64,000 bases of DNA from Pseudomonas rubra (GCF_028656935.1 NZ_JAMDGZ010000014.1:90669-154668), one strand, 5' to 3'; positions 18,040 through 27,690 are shown, counted from the stretch's first letter. The notes: a model not told the origin generated them from the letters alone. Numbers and translations: made by a program.

Positions 18040-19460
18040 GCGCATCGCGAAGGGAGCGCTGGTTGTGGCTGCTGCTGGCAACAATAGTGCTGGCGCGTCT
18101 GCTCGCCTTGGGTGGCTATCCGCTGATGGATACCTCCGAGGCGCGTTATGCCGAGATGGCCCGAAAAATGGTCGAGTCGGGTGACTGGATCACCCCTATG
18201 TTCGACCATGGCGTACCGTTCTGGGGCAAGCCGCCGTTGTCGTTCTGGACCCAGGCGGCGAGTATGCAGCTGTTGGGTGTCAACGAGTTTGCCGCGCGTT
18301 TGCCCGCCTGGCTGTTGCACCTGGCCAGTTGCCTGTTGATCCTGCACCTGGGCTGGCGTGAGCGCAGCCTGCAGGTTGGACTGTGGGCGGCGATCATCTA
18401 TTCGAGCAGTGGTCTGGGGTTGTTGGCCAGTGGCGTGGTTCTGACCGACCCAGCCCTGGCATTTGCCTTGTTGCTGGCGGTCTATGGCTTCTGGTTTGGT
18501 ATGCAGCATGCCGACGTTGGGCGAGCACGGCTGGGATTTGTCGGTCTGGGGCTTGGGCTGTTGGCCAAGGGGCCCCTGGTGTTGCCGTTGGTGGGCCTGG
18601 TGGCATTGGTTTGGACCCTGATATACCGCCAGTGGCATCGATTCTGGCGATTGCCTTGGCTGTCGGGCCTTGGCCTGATGGCGCTGATCGCCGTGCCCTG
18701 GTACGTGCTGGCAGAAGTGAAGACACCGGGCTTTCTGGACTACTTCCTGCTTGGCGAGCACTGGAGCCGGTTTGTCGACAGCGGTTGGGCGGGAGACCTG
18801 TATGGCAACGCTCACGCCAAGCCGCCGGCTACGATCTGGTTGTACCTGGGGTATGCCCTGTTGCCCTGGAGCCTTTGGTTGCCTGTGCTTTGGAGGGGCA
18901 GGCAGTGGAGAGATCGCTTCACCACCTTTGTGTGGGCCTGGGCACTTGTCACGCCGGTGTTCTTCACGCTGGCCGGCAATATCCTCTGGACCTACGTGCT
19001 TCCGTCCTTGTCCGCTTGGTCGTTGCTGCTGGCCAGCGCGATGGTCCGCGAGCAGCAGCGCTGGACGACGCTGGCGTTTGTCAGTGCGCTGAGTCTGCCG
19101 CTGCTGGCGGTGCTGATCACAAGCCTCGGCAGCCTGGGTGAGCGGGTGCAGAACCAGCGGGAAATCGTCAGCGCCTGGCAGCAGGCCCAGCAAGAGGAAA
19201 TTGGCCCGTTGCTGTATCCCGGACGCCGCTCTTACTCCGCCGAGTTCTACAGTGATGGTCAGGCAAGGCAAGTGCGTACGGCTGATGAGTATCCGCAGGA
19301 AGGCACGTTCTACCTGTCCCGTCGAATACGGGACCTGGCTGCCCCCTTGCCGCTTGAACTCAGTTGCGAGCTGCGGTTTGAGGTCAATGCAAGCAGGTTG
19401 CTGCGCTGCCAACGACTCTCGGACACTTTAATCCGGGACGCGCCCACTGTGTTGCGTTAA
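18036..19460 (+). CDS. ArnT/PMT-like integral-membrane glycosyltransferase
   Basis: A 474-residue protein with many hydrophobic helices. The N-terminal DTSEARYAEMARKM and KPPLSFW motifs are typical of the ArnT (GT83) / protein mannosyltransferase superfamily, in which an Asp/Glu of the first periplasmic loop acts in catalysis. Such enzymes move a sugar from undecaprenyl phosphate to lipid A, LPS or protein on the periplasmic side. The C-terminal part (after residue 370) is soluble and divergent. The start at 18036 overlaps the GT2 stop (ATGA). The frame is open upstream to 17649, but that part is out-of-frame sequence of the GT2 gene. The acceptor is unknown. Confidence 0.85.
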   Translation: MSASRRERWLWLLLATIVLARLLALGGYPLMDTSEARYAEMARKMVESGDWITPMFDHGVPFWGKPPLSFWTQAASMQLLGVNEFAARLPAWLLHLASCLLILHLGWRERSLQVGLWAAIIYSSSGLGLLASGVVLTDPALAFALLLAVYGFWFGMQHADVGRARLGFVGLGLGLLAKGPLVLPLVGLVALVWTLIYRQWHRFWRLPWLSGLGLMALIAVPWYVLAEVKTPGFLDYFLLGEHWSRFVDSGWAGDLYGNAHAKPPATIWLYLGYALLPWSLWLPVLWRGRQWRDRFTTFVWAWALVTPVFFTLAGNILWTYVLPSLSAWSLLLASAMVREQQRWTTLAFVSALSLPLLAVLITSLGSLGERVQNQREIVSAWQQAQQEEIGPLLYPGRRSYSAEFYSDGQARQVRTADEYPQEGTFYLSRRIRDLAAPLPLELSCELRFEVNASRLLRCQRLSDTLIRDAPTVLR

Positions 19461-19505
19461 AATTCCTCGTTCACCTTTCAGGCAATGCTGCAGGAGACCC
19501 TCGGC

Positions 19506-20258
19506 GTGGAGCTTCAAGACAACAGGTTCGTCGTCCTCGACACCGAAACCACCGGTATGCCGGTTACCGACGGCCACCGGATCCTCGAGATCGGTTGTGT
19601 CGAGTTGATGGGGCGGCGCCTGACTGGTCGCAACTTCCACGTCTACCTGCAGCCAGACCGCGAAAGTGACGAGGGCGCCATTGGCGTCCACGGTATCACC
19701 GACTCGTTCCTGCTCGACAAGCCGCGCTTTGCCGAGGTCGCCGATGAATTCTTCGAGTTCATCCAGGGCGCCCAGTTGGTCATCCACAACGCGGCGTTCG
19801 ACGTTGGCTTCATCAACAATGAATTCGCCTTGCTCGGTCAGCACGAGCGCGCCGACATCGCCCGGCATTGCACCATCCTCGATACCCTGATGATGGCCCG
19901 AGCGCGCCATCCGGGGCAGCGCAACAGCCTCGACGCGTTGTGCAAACGCTACGGCATCGACAACTCGGGCCGTGAGTTGCACGGTGCGCTGCTCGACTCG
20001 GAGTTGTTGGCCGACGTCTACCTGAGCATGACCGGCGGCCAGACCAGCCTGTCGCTGGCCGGCCATGGCGCCGACGGTGATGAACAAGGCGAGAACAGTC
20101 GCGGTAGCGAGATTCGCCGGCTGCCGGCCAGCCGCCAGCCGGGGCGGATCATCCGCGCTAGCGCGCAGGAGCTGGAACTGCACATGGCGCGTCTGGAAGC
20201 CATTGCCAAGTCCGCCGGCGGCCCGGCACTCTGGCAGCAGATGTCCGAAAGCAACTGA
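19506..20258 (+). CDS. dnaQ: DNA polymerase III epsilon subunit (3'-5' proofreading exonuclease)
   Basis: The proofreading subunit of the replicative polymerase core. The DEDDh exonuclease domain shows LDTETTG (Asp12, Glu14), HGIT, VIHNAAFDVGFI and HGALLDSELL with the conserved His and Asp. The C-terminal tail (HMARLEAIAKSAGG) is the alpha-subunit-binding part. I chose GTG at 19506 because CAGGAG lies 9 bases upstream; ATG at 19485 is in frame and would add seven residues, but it has a poor ribosome site. It is followed by ldcA, as in P. putida and P. aeruginosa. Confidence 0.93.
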   Translation: MELQDNRFVVLDTETTGMPVTDGHRILEIGCVELMGRRLTGRNFHVYLQPDRESDEGAIGVHGITDSFLLDKPRFAEVADEFFEFIQGAQLVIHNAAFDVGFINNEFALLGQHERADIARHCTILDTLMMARARHPGQRNSLDALCKRYGIDNSGRELHGALLDSELLADVYLSMTGGQTSLSLAGHGADGDEQGENSRGSEIRRLPASRQPGRIIRASAQELELHMARLEAIAKSAGGPALWQQMSESN

Positions 20259-20351
20259 GGCAATTTGCCGCGCAGGGGCGCTGGCGACCTTCTACCCTGA
20301 GGTGACACAGCGGGCAGTGACGACGCTGTCACTCGGAGGAGGCGCCCGCCC

Positions 20352-22607
20352 ATGTACAAGGACCTGAAGTTTCCTGTCCTGATCGTGCACCGTGATATCA
20401 AGGCCGATTCTGTCGCTGGTGAGCGTGTCCGCGCTATCGCCCAGGAACTGTCTCAGGACGGTTTCAGCATACTCCCGGCGGTCGACTACGCCGAAGCGCG
20501 CCTGGTCGCTTCGACCCACCACGGCCTGGCCTGCATGCTGATTGCTGCTGAAGGCGCCGGCGAAAACACCCACCTGCTGCAGAACATGGTCGAGCTGATT
20601 CGCCTGGCCCGGGTGCGCGCACCACACCTGCCGATCTTCGCTCTGGGCGAGCAGGTGACCCTGGAAAATGCCCCCGCCGATGTCATGAGCGAGCTTAACC
20701 AACTGCGCGGCATTCTCTATCTGTTCGAAGATACCGTGCCCTTTCTCGCCCGCCAGGTGGCGCGGGCCGCGCACAGTTACCTTGATGGCCTGCTGCCGCC
20801 GTTTTTCAAGGCGTTGGTGCAACATACCGCGCAATCGAACTATTCATGGCACACACCGGGGCACGGCGGTGGTGTGGCTTATCGCAAAAGCCCGGTGGGC
20901 CAGGCATTTCACCAGTTCTTCGGGGAAAATACCCTGCGCTCGGACTTGTCGGTGTCGGTGCCCGAACTGGGCTCGCTGCTCGATCACACCGGCCCCCTGG
21001 CCGCAGCCGAAGCGCGGGCAGCAAAAAATTTTGGTGCTGACCATACCTTCTTCGTCATCAATGGCACGTCGACGGCCAACAAGATCGTCTGGCACTCGAT
21101 GGTCGGCCGCGATGACCTGGTACTGGTGGACCGCAACTGCCACAAATCAGTCGTCCACGCGATCATCATGACCGGCGCGATTCCGCTGTACCTGTGCCCC
21201 GAGCGCAACGAGCTGGGCATCATCGGACCGATTCCGCTGAGTGAGTTCAGCCAGGCGTCGATCCTGGCCAAGATTCAGGCAAACCCCTTGGCCCAGGGCC
21301 GGGCGCCCAGGGTCAAGCTGGCGGTGGTGACCAATTCCACTTACGACGGCCTGTGCTATAACGCCGAACTGATCAAGCAGGAGCTGGGCAGCAGTGTCGA
21401 GGTGTTGCATTTCGACGAAGCCTGGTATGCCTATGCTGCCTTCCACGAGTTCTTTCGCGGGCGTTACGCCATGGGCACTTCGCGCAGTGTCGACAGTCCG
21501 CTGGTATTCAGCACCCATTCAACCCACAAGCTGCTGGCGGCCTTCAGCCAGGCGTCGATGATCCATGTCCAGGATGGCGGCGCCCGGCAACTGGACCGTG
21601 ATCGCTTCAACGAAGCCTTCATGATGCATATCTCGACGTCGCCGCAGTACAGCATCCTCGCTTCGCTGGATGTTTCATCGGCGATGATGGAGGGCCCCGC
21701 CGGGCGTTCACTGCTGCAGGAAATGTTCGAGGAGGCCTTGGGCTTTCGCCGGGCCATGGCCAAGCTGCGCGAGCACATGGCCGCGGATGACTGGTGGTTC
21801 AGTATCTGGCAGCCGCCACTGGGTGAGGAGGTGCGCCAGGTTGAGACCGAAGACTGGTTGCTTGAGCCCCAGGCGGACTGGCATGGCTTTGCCGAGGTCA
21901 GTGGCGACTACGTGCTGCTCGACCCGATCAAGGTCACCCTTGTCATGCCGGGCCTGAGTGCGGGTGGCGCCTTGAGCGAGTACGGGATTCCGGCGGCGGT
22001 GGTCAGCAGGTTTCTCTGGGAGCGTGGCCTGGTGGTGGAAAAGACTGGCCTGTACACCTTTCTGGTGCTGTTTTCGATGGGCATCACCAAGGGTAAGTGG
22101 AGCACGCTGCTCACTGAGCTGCTGGAGTTCAAGCGCAACTACGATGGCAACACCAACCTGCTCGAATGCTTGCCCAGCATCGCCCAACTCGACCCTGTGC
22201 GCTACCAGGGCCTGGGCTTGCGTGACCTGTGCGACCAGTTGCATGTCTGCTACCGCAACAACGCCACGGCCAAGCAGCTCAAGCGCTTGTTCACGCGCTT
22301 GCCGCAAGTGGTGATGAAACCTGCAGATGCCTACGACCGGATGGTACGCGGGGAGGTCGAGGCGGTGCCGATCGAGCAGTTGCTTGGACGTATCGCGGCG
22401 GTGATGCTGGTGCCCTATCCACCGGGGATTCCGTTGATCATGCCGGGGGAGCGCTTTACCGAAGAGACCCGCTCGATCATCGATTACCTGGCCTTTGCCG
22501 CCGCGTTCGATAACGGTTTTCCCGGGTTTGTCGCCGATGTCCACGGGTTGCAGCAGGTAACCACGGCGCAAGGGCGGGAGTACACCGTCGATTGCATCAA
22601 ACTGTGA
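20352..22607 (+). CDS. ldcA: Lysine decarboxylase (Orn/Lys/Arg decarboxylase family)
   Basis: This 751-residue PLP enzyme has the same length as P. aeruginosa LdcA, which decarboxylates lysine to cadaverine in the arginine-responsive lysine pathway. It has an N-terminal wing/receiver-like domain (about residues 1-135) and a fold-type I catalytic core with WHTPGHGGG and the PLP-binding Lys393 in STHSTHKLLAAF. A C-terminal domain with VPYPPGIP and MPGERF completes it. The ATG at 20352 follows CTCGGAGGAGG. Substrate preference is inferred from context (dnaQ neighbour) and length; arginine or ornithine activity cannot be ruled out from sequence alone. Confidence 0.9.
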   Translation: MYKDLKFPVLIVHRDIKADSVAGERVRAIAQELSQDGFSILPAVDYAEARLVASTHHGLACMLIAAEGAGENTHLLQNMVELIRLARVRAPHLPIFALGEQVTLENAPADVMSELNQLRGILYLFEDTVPFLARQVARAAHSYLDGLLPPFFKALVQHTAQSNYSWHTPGHGGGVAYRKSPVGQAFHQFFGENTLRSDLSVSVPELGSLLDHTGPLAAAEARAAKNFGADHTFFVINGTSTANKIVWHSMVGRDDLVLVDRNCHKSVVHAIIMTGAIPLYLCPERNELGIIGPIPLSEFSQASILAKIQANPLAQGRAPRVKLAVVTNSTYDGLCYNAELIKQELGSSVEVLHFDEAWYAYAAFHEFFRGRYAMGTSRSVDSPLVFSTHSTHKLLAAFSQASMIHVQDGGARQLDRDRFNEAFMMHISTSPQYSILASLDVSSAMMEGPAGRSLLQEMFEEALGFRRAMAKLREHMAADDWWFSIWQPPLGEEVRQVETEDWLLEPQADWHGFAEVSGDYVLLDPIKVTLVMPGLSAGGALSEYGIPAAVVSRFLWERGLVVEKTGLYTFLVLFSMGITKGKWSTLLTELLEFKRNYDGNTNLLECLPSIAQLDPVRYQGLGLRDLCDQLHVCYRNNATAKQLKRLFTRLPQVVMKPADAYDRMVRGEVEAVPIEQLLGRIAAVMLVPYPPGIPLIMPGERFTEETRSIIDYLAFAAAFDNGFPGFVADVHGLQQVTTAQGREYTVDCIKL

Positions 22608-22613
22608 GCGGCC

Positions 22614-22832
22614 TCAGGGGATGCGGGTGATCTCTACGCCGGTCTGTACCAGCTCGAAGCGGTCATCCCCCAGGTGGTTGACCCGATCGCCGATCGCCAG
22701 TCGGTAGGTGGTGATGGGCAGGGACAGGGCGCTGCCATCGGCCTGCAGGGTGGCTTCCTGGAACTCATGAACGGGATAGATGCGGCCTTCTGCGTCCCGT
22801 GCATGAAACTGTCCGACCAGTACTGCTGTCAT
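22614..22832 (-). CDS. Small conserved protein of unknown function
   Basis: A 72-residue soluble protein I do not recognise by family. It starts MTAVLVGQFHARDAEG and contains charged beta-strand-like stretches (RIYPVHEFQEA, ITTYRLAIGDRVNHL); no signal peptide or membrane segment is seen. It has an ATG start and a tail-to-tail position against ldcA, six bases from the ldcA stop. The codon pattern looks like its neighbours, so it is probably real. The roughly 150-base gap upstream of its start is shared with the chrR promoter region. Confidence 0.7.
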   Translation of the reverse strand: MTAVLVGQFHARDAEGRIYPVHEFQEATLQADGSALSLPITTYRLAIGDRVNHLGDDRFELVQTGVEITRIP

Positions 22833-22982
22833 TTACCGTGCAACCTCTGAAGAAAAAAGTCTCTGTCAGGCATAGACCACTGTTTTGCCTGGTAAGTTTA
22901 GCCCGAGCGGAAAAAAACTTCAGGCCCGCAGTGGATCATCTATACCTACAACTCCCTTTGTTTTCCACGACAGGAAATTGCC

Positions 22983-23537
22983 ATGAGTCAGGTGTATTCA
23001 GTCGCCGTCGTCGTCGGCAGCTTGCGCAAGGAGTCCCTCAACCGCAAAGTCGCCCGTGCGCTGGCGGAGCTCGCGCCTTCCAATCTCAAGCTTTCGATCA
23101 TCGAGATCGGAAATTTGCCGCTGTACAACGAAGACATCGATGTCGATCCACCAGCGGCCTACAAGACCTTCCGCGAGCAAATCCGCAACAGTGACGCGGT
23201 GCTGTTCGTCACTCCAGAGTACAACCGTTCGGTACCAGGTGTGCTGAAGAATGCCATCGATGTGGGCTCGCGGCCTTATGGGCAGAGTGCCTGGAGCGGT
23301 AAGCCAGGGGCGGTGATCAGTGTCTCGCCGGGGGCGGTGGGCGGCTTTGGTGCCAATCATCACCTGCGCCAGTCGCTGGTGTTTCTTGATGTGCCCTGCA
23401 TGCAGCAGCCCGAGGCTTATATTGGCGGGGCAGGGACGCTGTTTGATGACAAAGGCAAGCTGTCGGAGAAAACCCGGCCGTTCCTGCAGACCTTTATCGA
23501 CAAGTATGCCGTGTGGGTCGAACGGCATCAGAAGTGA
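22983..23537 (+). CDS. chrR: NAD(P)H-dependent FMN reductase / chromate-quinone reductase
   Basis: This 184-residue flavodoxin-fold enzyme strongly resembles P. putida ChrR, which reduces quinones and chromate by obligate two-electron transfer and protects against oxidative stress. Characteristic motifs are VVVGSLRKESLNRK (FMN phosphate loop), FVTPEYNRSVPGVLKNAIDVGSR and SPGAVGGFGANHHLRQ. The ATG at 22983 follows ACAGGAAATTGCC. It is a single-gene unit followed by a REP palindrome. Confidence 0.88.
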   Translation: MSQVYSVAVVVGSLRKESLNRKVARALAELAPSNLKLSIIEIGNLPLYNEDIDVDPPAAYKTFREQIRNSDAVLFVTPEYNRSVPGVLKNAIDVGSRPYGQSAWSGKPGAVISVSPGAVGGFGANHHLRQSLVFLDVPCMQQPEAYIGGAGTLFDDKGKLSEKTRPFLQTFIDKYAVWVERHQK

Positions 23538-23543
23538 GGCAGC

Positions 23544-23622
23544 CCATCGCGGGGCAAGTCGGTTCGCCGCATCGACGCTCCTGCCTGTAGGAGCGGCGGC
23601 AGCCCGACTTGCCCCGCGATGG
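23544..23622. repeat. REP pair forming a 19-bp perfect palindrome
   Basis: CCATCGCGGGGCAAGTCGG at 23544-23562 is the exact reverse complement of 23604-23622, with 41 bases between. The intervening CCTGTAGGAGCGGCGG is the typical P. putida REP head. It lies in the convergent chrR-phnX gap and may also act as a transcription barrier. Confidence 0.85.
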
Positions 23623-23627
23623 CGCGA

Positions 23628-24455
23628 TTACATCGCCTGGGGCATTTCACCTCGCGCCAGGCGCTTGTTGATGTCGGCAATCACTCCCGGCAGCTCGTTG
23701 ATGGTGTCGATCAGATAGTGTGGGCGCGAGCCTTCGAACAACCCATGGATACGCTTGCGCTCGCTGCCGAGCTGGTCCGAGGCCAGCGCCCGGTAGCCTT
23801 CGTAAGTCAGGCCCAGGGCGTTGCCCGAGCACACCAAGGCCACGGTCCACATGCCGGCACGCCGCCCTTCGAGGATGCCCGGCACCGTGTCGTCGACCTT
23901 GACGCAGGCAGCGACGTCATCGATACCCAGGGCGATCACGTTAGCCAGGGCCTGGGCCGGCCATGGGCGGCCATTGGGGGTTTCGTCGGTGGCCACCACA
24001 TGGTCGGCAACGTAGCCGTTCTGCGCCGCCAGAGCCACGACCTTGTCCATCACCACTTTTGGGTAGCCTGAGCAGGAGCCGATCTTCAGGCCCTCCTGGC
24101 GCAGACCGGTCAGGGTCTGCAGGGCGCCGGGGATCAGCGCCGAGTGCACGGCGATTTTTTCGATCTGCAGTGGCATGAAGCGCTCGTAGATGGCGGTGAC
24201 GTCAGCATCGCTCGGAGTGCGGCCGAACACTTTGCGATAGCGCTCGGCGATCTGCGGCTGGTCGCACAGGGTGCGGATGTGGTCCCACTTGCCCATGCCC
24301 ATAGGGCCCCGGGCTTCTTCGATAGAGACTTCGACATCGAATTCGGCGAAGGCTTCGACGAAGATCTGGGTCGGGGCGAACGAGCCAAAGTCGACCACGG
24401 TACCGGCCCAGTCGAGGATGGCGGCTTGCAAATGCGTCGGGTTGCGGTAGTTCAT
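23628..24455 (-). CDS. phnX: Phosphonoacetaldehyde hydrolase (phosphonatase)
   Basis: It cleaves the C-P bond of phosphonoacetaldehyde to acetaldehyde and phosphate, the second step of 2-aminoethylphosphonate use. This 275-residue HAD-family enzyme has nucleophile Asp15 in [11 protein letters not shown], where the Ala of DWAG replaces the usual acid Asp as in true phosphonatases. The Schiff-base Lys56 lies in [18 protein letters not shown] and [16 protein letters not shown] form the later HAD motifs. It sits downstream of phnW on the same strand. Confidence 0.96.
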   Translation of the reverse strand: MNYRNPTHLQAAILDWAGTVVDFGSFAPTQIFVEAFAEFDVEVSIEEARGPMGMGKWDHIRTLCDQPQIAERYRKVFGRTPSDADVTAIYERFMPLQIEKIAVHSALIPGALQTLTGLRQEGLKIGSCSGYPKVVMDKVVALAAQNGYVADHVVATDETPNGRPWPAQALANVIALGIDDVAACVKVDDTVPGILEGRRAGMWTVALVCSGNALGLTYEGYRALASDQLGSERKRIHGLFEGSRPHYLIDTINELPGVIADINKRLARGEMPQAM

Positions 24456-24511
24456 GTTCGGTTTTCCTTGAGCGCAAGTTTTCGCTGATCAGGTAATAGG
24501 AATTCGTGTTT

Positions 24512-25618
24512 TCAGATGTCCAGCACTTCCATTTCCCGCAGGACATCGGCGACGGCATCGACCGCAGCCTGCATCCCGTCTGGGCCGACACAGCCGATGC
24601 AGCCGACGCGGAAGGTCTCGACCTGGGTCAACTTGCCCGGGTAGAGGATGAAACCCTTGGCCTTGACCCGCTCGTAGAAGTCTTTGAACTGGTAGCGTGG
24701 ATCGTTCGGTGCGTGGAAGGTGACGATGATCGGTGCCTGGATGGCGGCCGGCAGAAAGCTGCGCAGGCCAAGGGCGGCCATGCCCTCGAGCAGCGTCTTG
24801 CAGTTGGCGGCATAGCGCTGGTGACGGGCCGGCAGGCCGCCTTCTTCGTTGTATTGCAGCAGGGCTTCGTGCAGCGCCGCCACCACATGGGTCGGCGGGG
24901 TGAAGCGCCATTGGCCGGTCTTGGCCATGTAGGCATGCTGGTCCTGCAGGTCCATGGCCAGGGACGGCGAATTGCCTTCGGCGGCAGCCAGCGACTGTTT
25001 GTGGGCAAACACGAAGCCCATGCCGGGAACGCCTTCCAGGCATTTTCCGGAGGCTGCGATAAGGGCATCGAAGGGCACTTCGCGGGCATCGATCGGCAAG
25101 GCCCCGAACGAGCTCATGGCATCGATGATCAGGCGTTTGCCGTGGTGGGCGATGACCTGGGCGATTTCAAGCAGCGGGTTGAGAATGCCGGTGCTGGTTT
25201 CGCAGTGGATCAGCGCCACATGGGTGATGCTGCGGTCGGCGCCCAGCAGACGGTCGACGTCGGCGGCGGTGGTCGGCTGGTCTTCGGCTGTTTCAAAGGT
25301 GCTGTAGGCACGGCCCAGGACCTTGCAGATCTTCGCCAGGCGTTGGCCGTAGGCGCCGTTGATCAGCACCAGGACCTTGCCGTCGCGCGGCACCAGGGTG
25401 CCGATGGCTGCTTCCACGGCGAAGGTGCCGCTGCCTTGCAGGGGCACGCAGTGGTGGCTGTCGGCGCCGTTGACGATCGCCAGCAGTTGTTCGCACAGGC
25501 TGGCGGTCAATTGGTTGAAGTCGCGGTCCCACGAACCCCAATCGAGCATCATCGCTTGGCGGGTGCGGGCCGAGGTGGTCAGGGGGCCGGGGGTCAGCAG
25601 GACAGGGGCGTTACTCAT
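24512..25618 (-). CDS. phnW: 2-aminoethylphosphonate-pyruvate transaminase
   Basis: A PLP-dependent class V aminotransferase that converts 2-aminoethylphosphonate and pyruvate to phosphonoacetaldehyde and alanine. The 368-residue protein begins [16 protein letters not shown], the family N-terminus; the PLP Lys is in [27 protein letters not shown] and the C-terminal RVGCIG are further matches. ATG at 25618 is preferred over an in-frame start at 25669, which would add 17 Arg/Pro-rich residues. It forms the degradative pair with phnX and is divergent from a LysR regulator. Confidence 0.96.
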   Translation of the reverse strand: MSNAPVLLTPGPLTTSARTRQAMMLDWGSWDRDFNQLTASLCEQLLAIVNGADSHHCVPLQGSGTFAVEAAIGTLVPRDGKVLVLINGAYGQRLAKICKVLGRAYSTFETAEDQPTTAADVDRLLGADRSITHVALIHCETSTGILNPLLEIAQVIAHHGKRLIIDAMSSFGALPIDAREVPFDALIAASGKCLEGVPGMGFVFAHKQSLAAAEGNSPSLAMDLQDQHAYMAKTGQWRFTPPTHVVAALHEALLQYNEEGGLPARHQRYAANCKTLLEGMAALGLRSFLPAAIQAPIIVTFHAPNDPRYQFKDFYERVKAKGFILYPGKLTQVETFRVGCIGCVGPDGMQAAVDAVADVLREMEVLDI

Positions 25619-25700
25619 TCCGGTAATCCTCGCAAGCGGTGGGCTGAATCTACGGGGCCTAAGTTGCAATTCTGTGCGTCATCAATCAAATTGTTTGTTG

Positions 25701-25715
25701 TTATGCCAACCATAA
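25701..25715 (+). promoter_or_regulatory. Candidate LysR-type operator in the phnW / regulator divergent gap
   Basis: TTATGCCAACCATAA is a perfect 5-bp inverted repeat with a 5-base centre, fitting the T-N11-A layout of LysR boxes. It lies 16-30 bases before the LysR start codon and 83 bases from phnW, where an autoregulatory site would be expected. Confidence 0.4.
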
Positions 25716-25730
25716 GTAAGGCCGATAAGT

Positions 25731-26594
25731 ATGAACCTGTTTCAGCTTCGCGCTTTCGATGCCGTGGCCCGCGAGGGCAGCTTCACCCGCGCCGCTGGCC
25801 GCCTGTTCATCAGCCAGCCCGCGGTCACCGGGCATATCAAGGCCCTGGAGGAGCACTATCAGATCACCTTGCTGCGCCGCACTGCACGGCGGGTCGAGTT
25901 GACCGAGGAAGGTACTCGCCTGGCGGCCATTACCCGCGCCATGTTCGGCCTGGCAGAAGAAGCGCAGGCCATGCTCGAAGCCAACCGGCAGTTGCTCACT
26001 GGCCGCCTGGAAGTGGCGGCGGACGGCCCGCATCGGGTCATGCCGATGCTGGCCCAATTGCGTGCACGCTATCCAGGCATCACCGTCAACCTGCGTCTGG
26101 GCAATGCCCAGGAAACCCTCGCCGCATTGCTTTCGGAACACGCCGATGTGGCGGTACTGACCGAGGTTGAGCCGCGCAAGGGCCTGCACCTGCAAAGCCT
26201 GGGAGACTCGCGGATCTGTGCCTTGCTGCCGGCCGGACACCCTTGGGCGGCCAGCGTAGATGAACTGCAGTTGGCCGAGCTGGACCGGCAGATCATGGTG
26301 CTGCGCGAGCCCAGCTCGATCACCCGCCGCACCTTTGACCAGGCTTGTGGCCAGGCGGGAGTGCAGCCACTTGTGCTGCTGGAGCTGGACAGCCGTGAAG
26401 CGGTGACCGAAGCGGTGGCGGCCGAGCTTGGCATCGGTATTGTCTCGTCAGTGGAAATCAGCCATGACCCGCGGGTGGTGGCTCGGCCCATCGCCGCCTC
26501 CGGGCTGATCAACCAGCACATGCTCGGCTGCCTGGAGCGGCGCCGCGAGCTGCGCCTGATCCAGGCCTTTCTCAGCCTGGCTCCGACACTATGA
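25731..26594 (+). CDS. LysR-family regulator, probably of the phnWX genes
   Basis: This 287-residue protein has an N-terminal winged helix-turn-helix typical of LysR proteins (FDAVAREGSFTRAAGRLFISQPAVTGHIKALE) and a periplasmic-binding-like effector domain from about residue 90. It is divergent from phnW with a 112-base gap. LysR regulators beside phnWX control 2-aminoethylphosphonate use in Pseudomonas, so that is the likely role here; the effector is inferred, not seen. No downstream coupling: the next gene encodes an AraC regulator, 34 bases away. Confidence 0.9.
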   Translation: MNLFQLRAFDAVAREGSFTRAAGRLFISQPAVTGHIKALEEHYQITLLRRTARRVELTEEGTRLAAITRAMFGLAEEAQAMLEANRQLLTGRLEVAADGPHRVMPMLAQLRARYPGITVNLRLGNAQETLAALLSEHADVAVLTEVEPRKGLHLQSLGDSRICALLPAGHPWAASVDELQLAELDRQIMVLREPSSITRRTFDQACGQAGVQPLVLLELDSREAVTEAVAAELGIGIVSSVEISHDPRVVARPIAASGLINQHMLGCLERRRELRLIQAFLSLAPTL

Positions 26595-26628
26595 CCCTGG
26601 GCTGGTTTTTTCCGGGCAGGCCCCTAAG

Positions 26629-27690
26629 ATGACGCTCAAACAACACAGCCAAGGCGATGCAGTGCTGATGACGGAGAAAGACACCATCTCCATGCAATTG
26701 GTGCGCGAGGCCCTGTTGCAGAGCTGCGCCCCGGGTGCGCCGAGCCAGGCCATGCTCAGCCGCGTGGGTATCGACCCCGGGCAGTTGCATGAGGCTGATG
26801 CACGGGTGCCCGCCAGTGCCTACGCACAACTGTGGCGCTTGCTGGCGCAGCGTTGCCATGACGAGTTCTTTTGCATGGACCCGCGCGGCCTGCGTACCGG
26901 CAGCCTGGCCTTCATGTGTCGTGCGGCCATGACGCAGCCCACGCTGGGCGCAGGGCTGGAGACGACACTGGCGTTTCTCGGGCTGATGTTCGAACACCTG
27001 CAGCCGGCGCTGGTACGTCAGAAGAGCCTGGCGGAGATCGTCATTGGCGAGCCTCAGGACGAACCACGCCGGGCCTTTACCTACTTCACTTTCTGGATGA
27101 TTGTGCACGGTGTGGCCTGCTGGCTGGCCGGGCGGCGGATTCCAATCCTGGCCATCGAACTGCGGTGCGCCGAGCCGCCGTTCTGTGACGATTATCGGGT
27201 GATGTTTTCCGAGAATTTGCAGTTCGACCGCCCGCGTACGCGGATGATTTTCGCCGCCGACAGCCTGGATGTGCCGATCAGGCGCTCAGCGCAAGAGTTG
27301 CAGCGTTTTCTCGCGCAAGCGCCGGGTAACATCCTGGTCAAGTACCGCGACCCTGCCAGCCTTGCGCGACGAATCCGTCAGGATTTACGTCAGATAGCGC
27401 CCTGTATCTGGCCAGAAACGGCCAGTCTCGCCGAACGCCTGTGTATCTCTGCCTCGACCCTGCGCCGTCGCCTGGCCGATGAAGGCCAGACGTACCAGGG
27501 GCTCAAGGACAGCGTGCGCAAGGAGCTGGCGATCAGTTGGCTTGCCGAAGTCGAGTTGAGCGTTGCCCAGATCGCCGAGCGCCTGGGGTTTGCCGACAGC
27601 AGTTCCTTCTACAAGGCGTTTCGCAAATGGTTTGGCTGCAATCCAGGGCATTACCGCACGCTGATCCTCCAGCGAGGGGTCAACGACTGA
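26629..27690 (+). CDS. AraC-family transcriptional regulator
   Basis: A 353-residue protein of the OruR/ArgR-like AraC group. The N-terminal arabinose-binding-like domain of this group spans about residues 30-220, and the C-terminal double helix-turn-helix is clear (LAERLCISASTLRRRLADEGQTYQ, VAQIAERLGFADSSSFYKAFRKWFG). ATG at 26629 lacks a good ribosome site; ATG at 26671 is an alternative, giving 339 residues. In related strands of the P. putida group I recall such a regulator directly upstream of the fadAx-type operon. Here a 4.5-kb toxin-like gene separates them, so control of the acyl-CoA genes is an inference. Confidence 0.88.
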   Translation: MTLKQHSQGDAVLMTEKDTISMQLVREALLQSCAPGAPSQAMLSRVGIDPGQLHEADARVPASAYAQLWRLLAQRCHDEFFCMDPRGLRTGSLAFMCRAAMTQPTLGAGLETTLAFLGLMFEHLQPALVRQKSLAEIVIGEPQDEPRRAFTYFTFWMIVHGVACWLAGRRIPILAIELRCAEPPFCDDYRVMFSENLQFDRPRTRMIFAADSLDVPIRRSAQELQRFLAQAPGNILVKYRDPASLARRIRQDLRQIAPCIWPETASLAERLCISASTLRRRLADEGQTYQGLKDSVRKELAISWLAEVELSVAQIAERLGFADSSSFYKAFRKWFGCNPGHYRTLILQRGVND

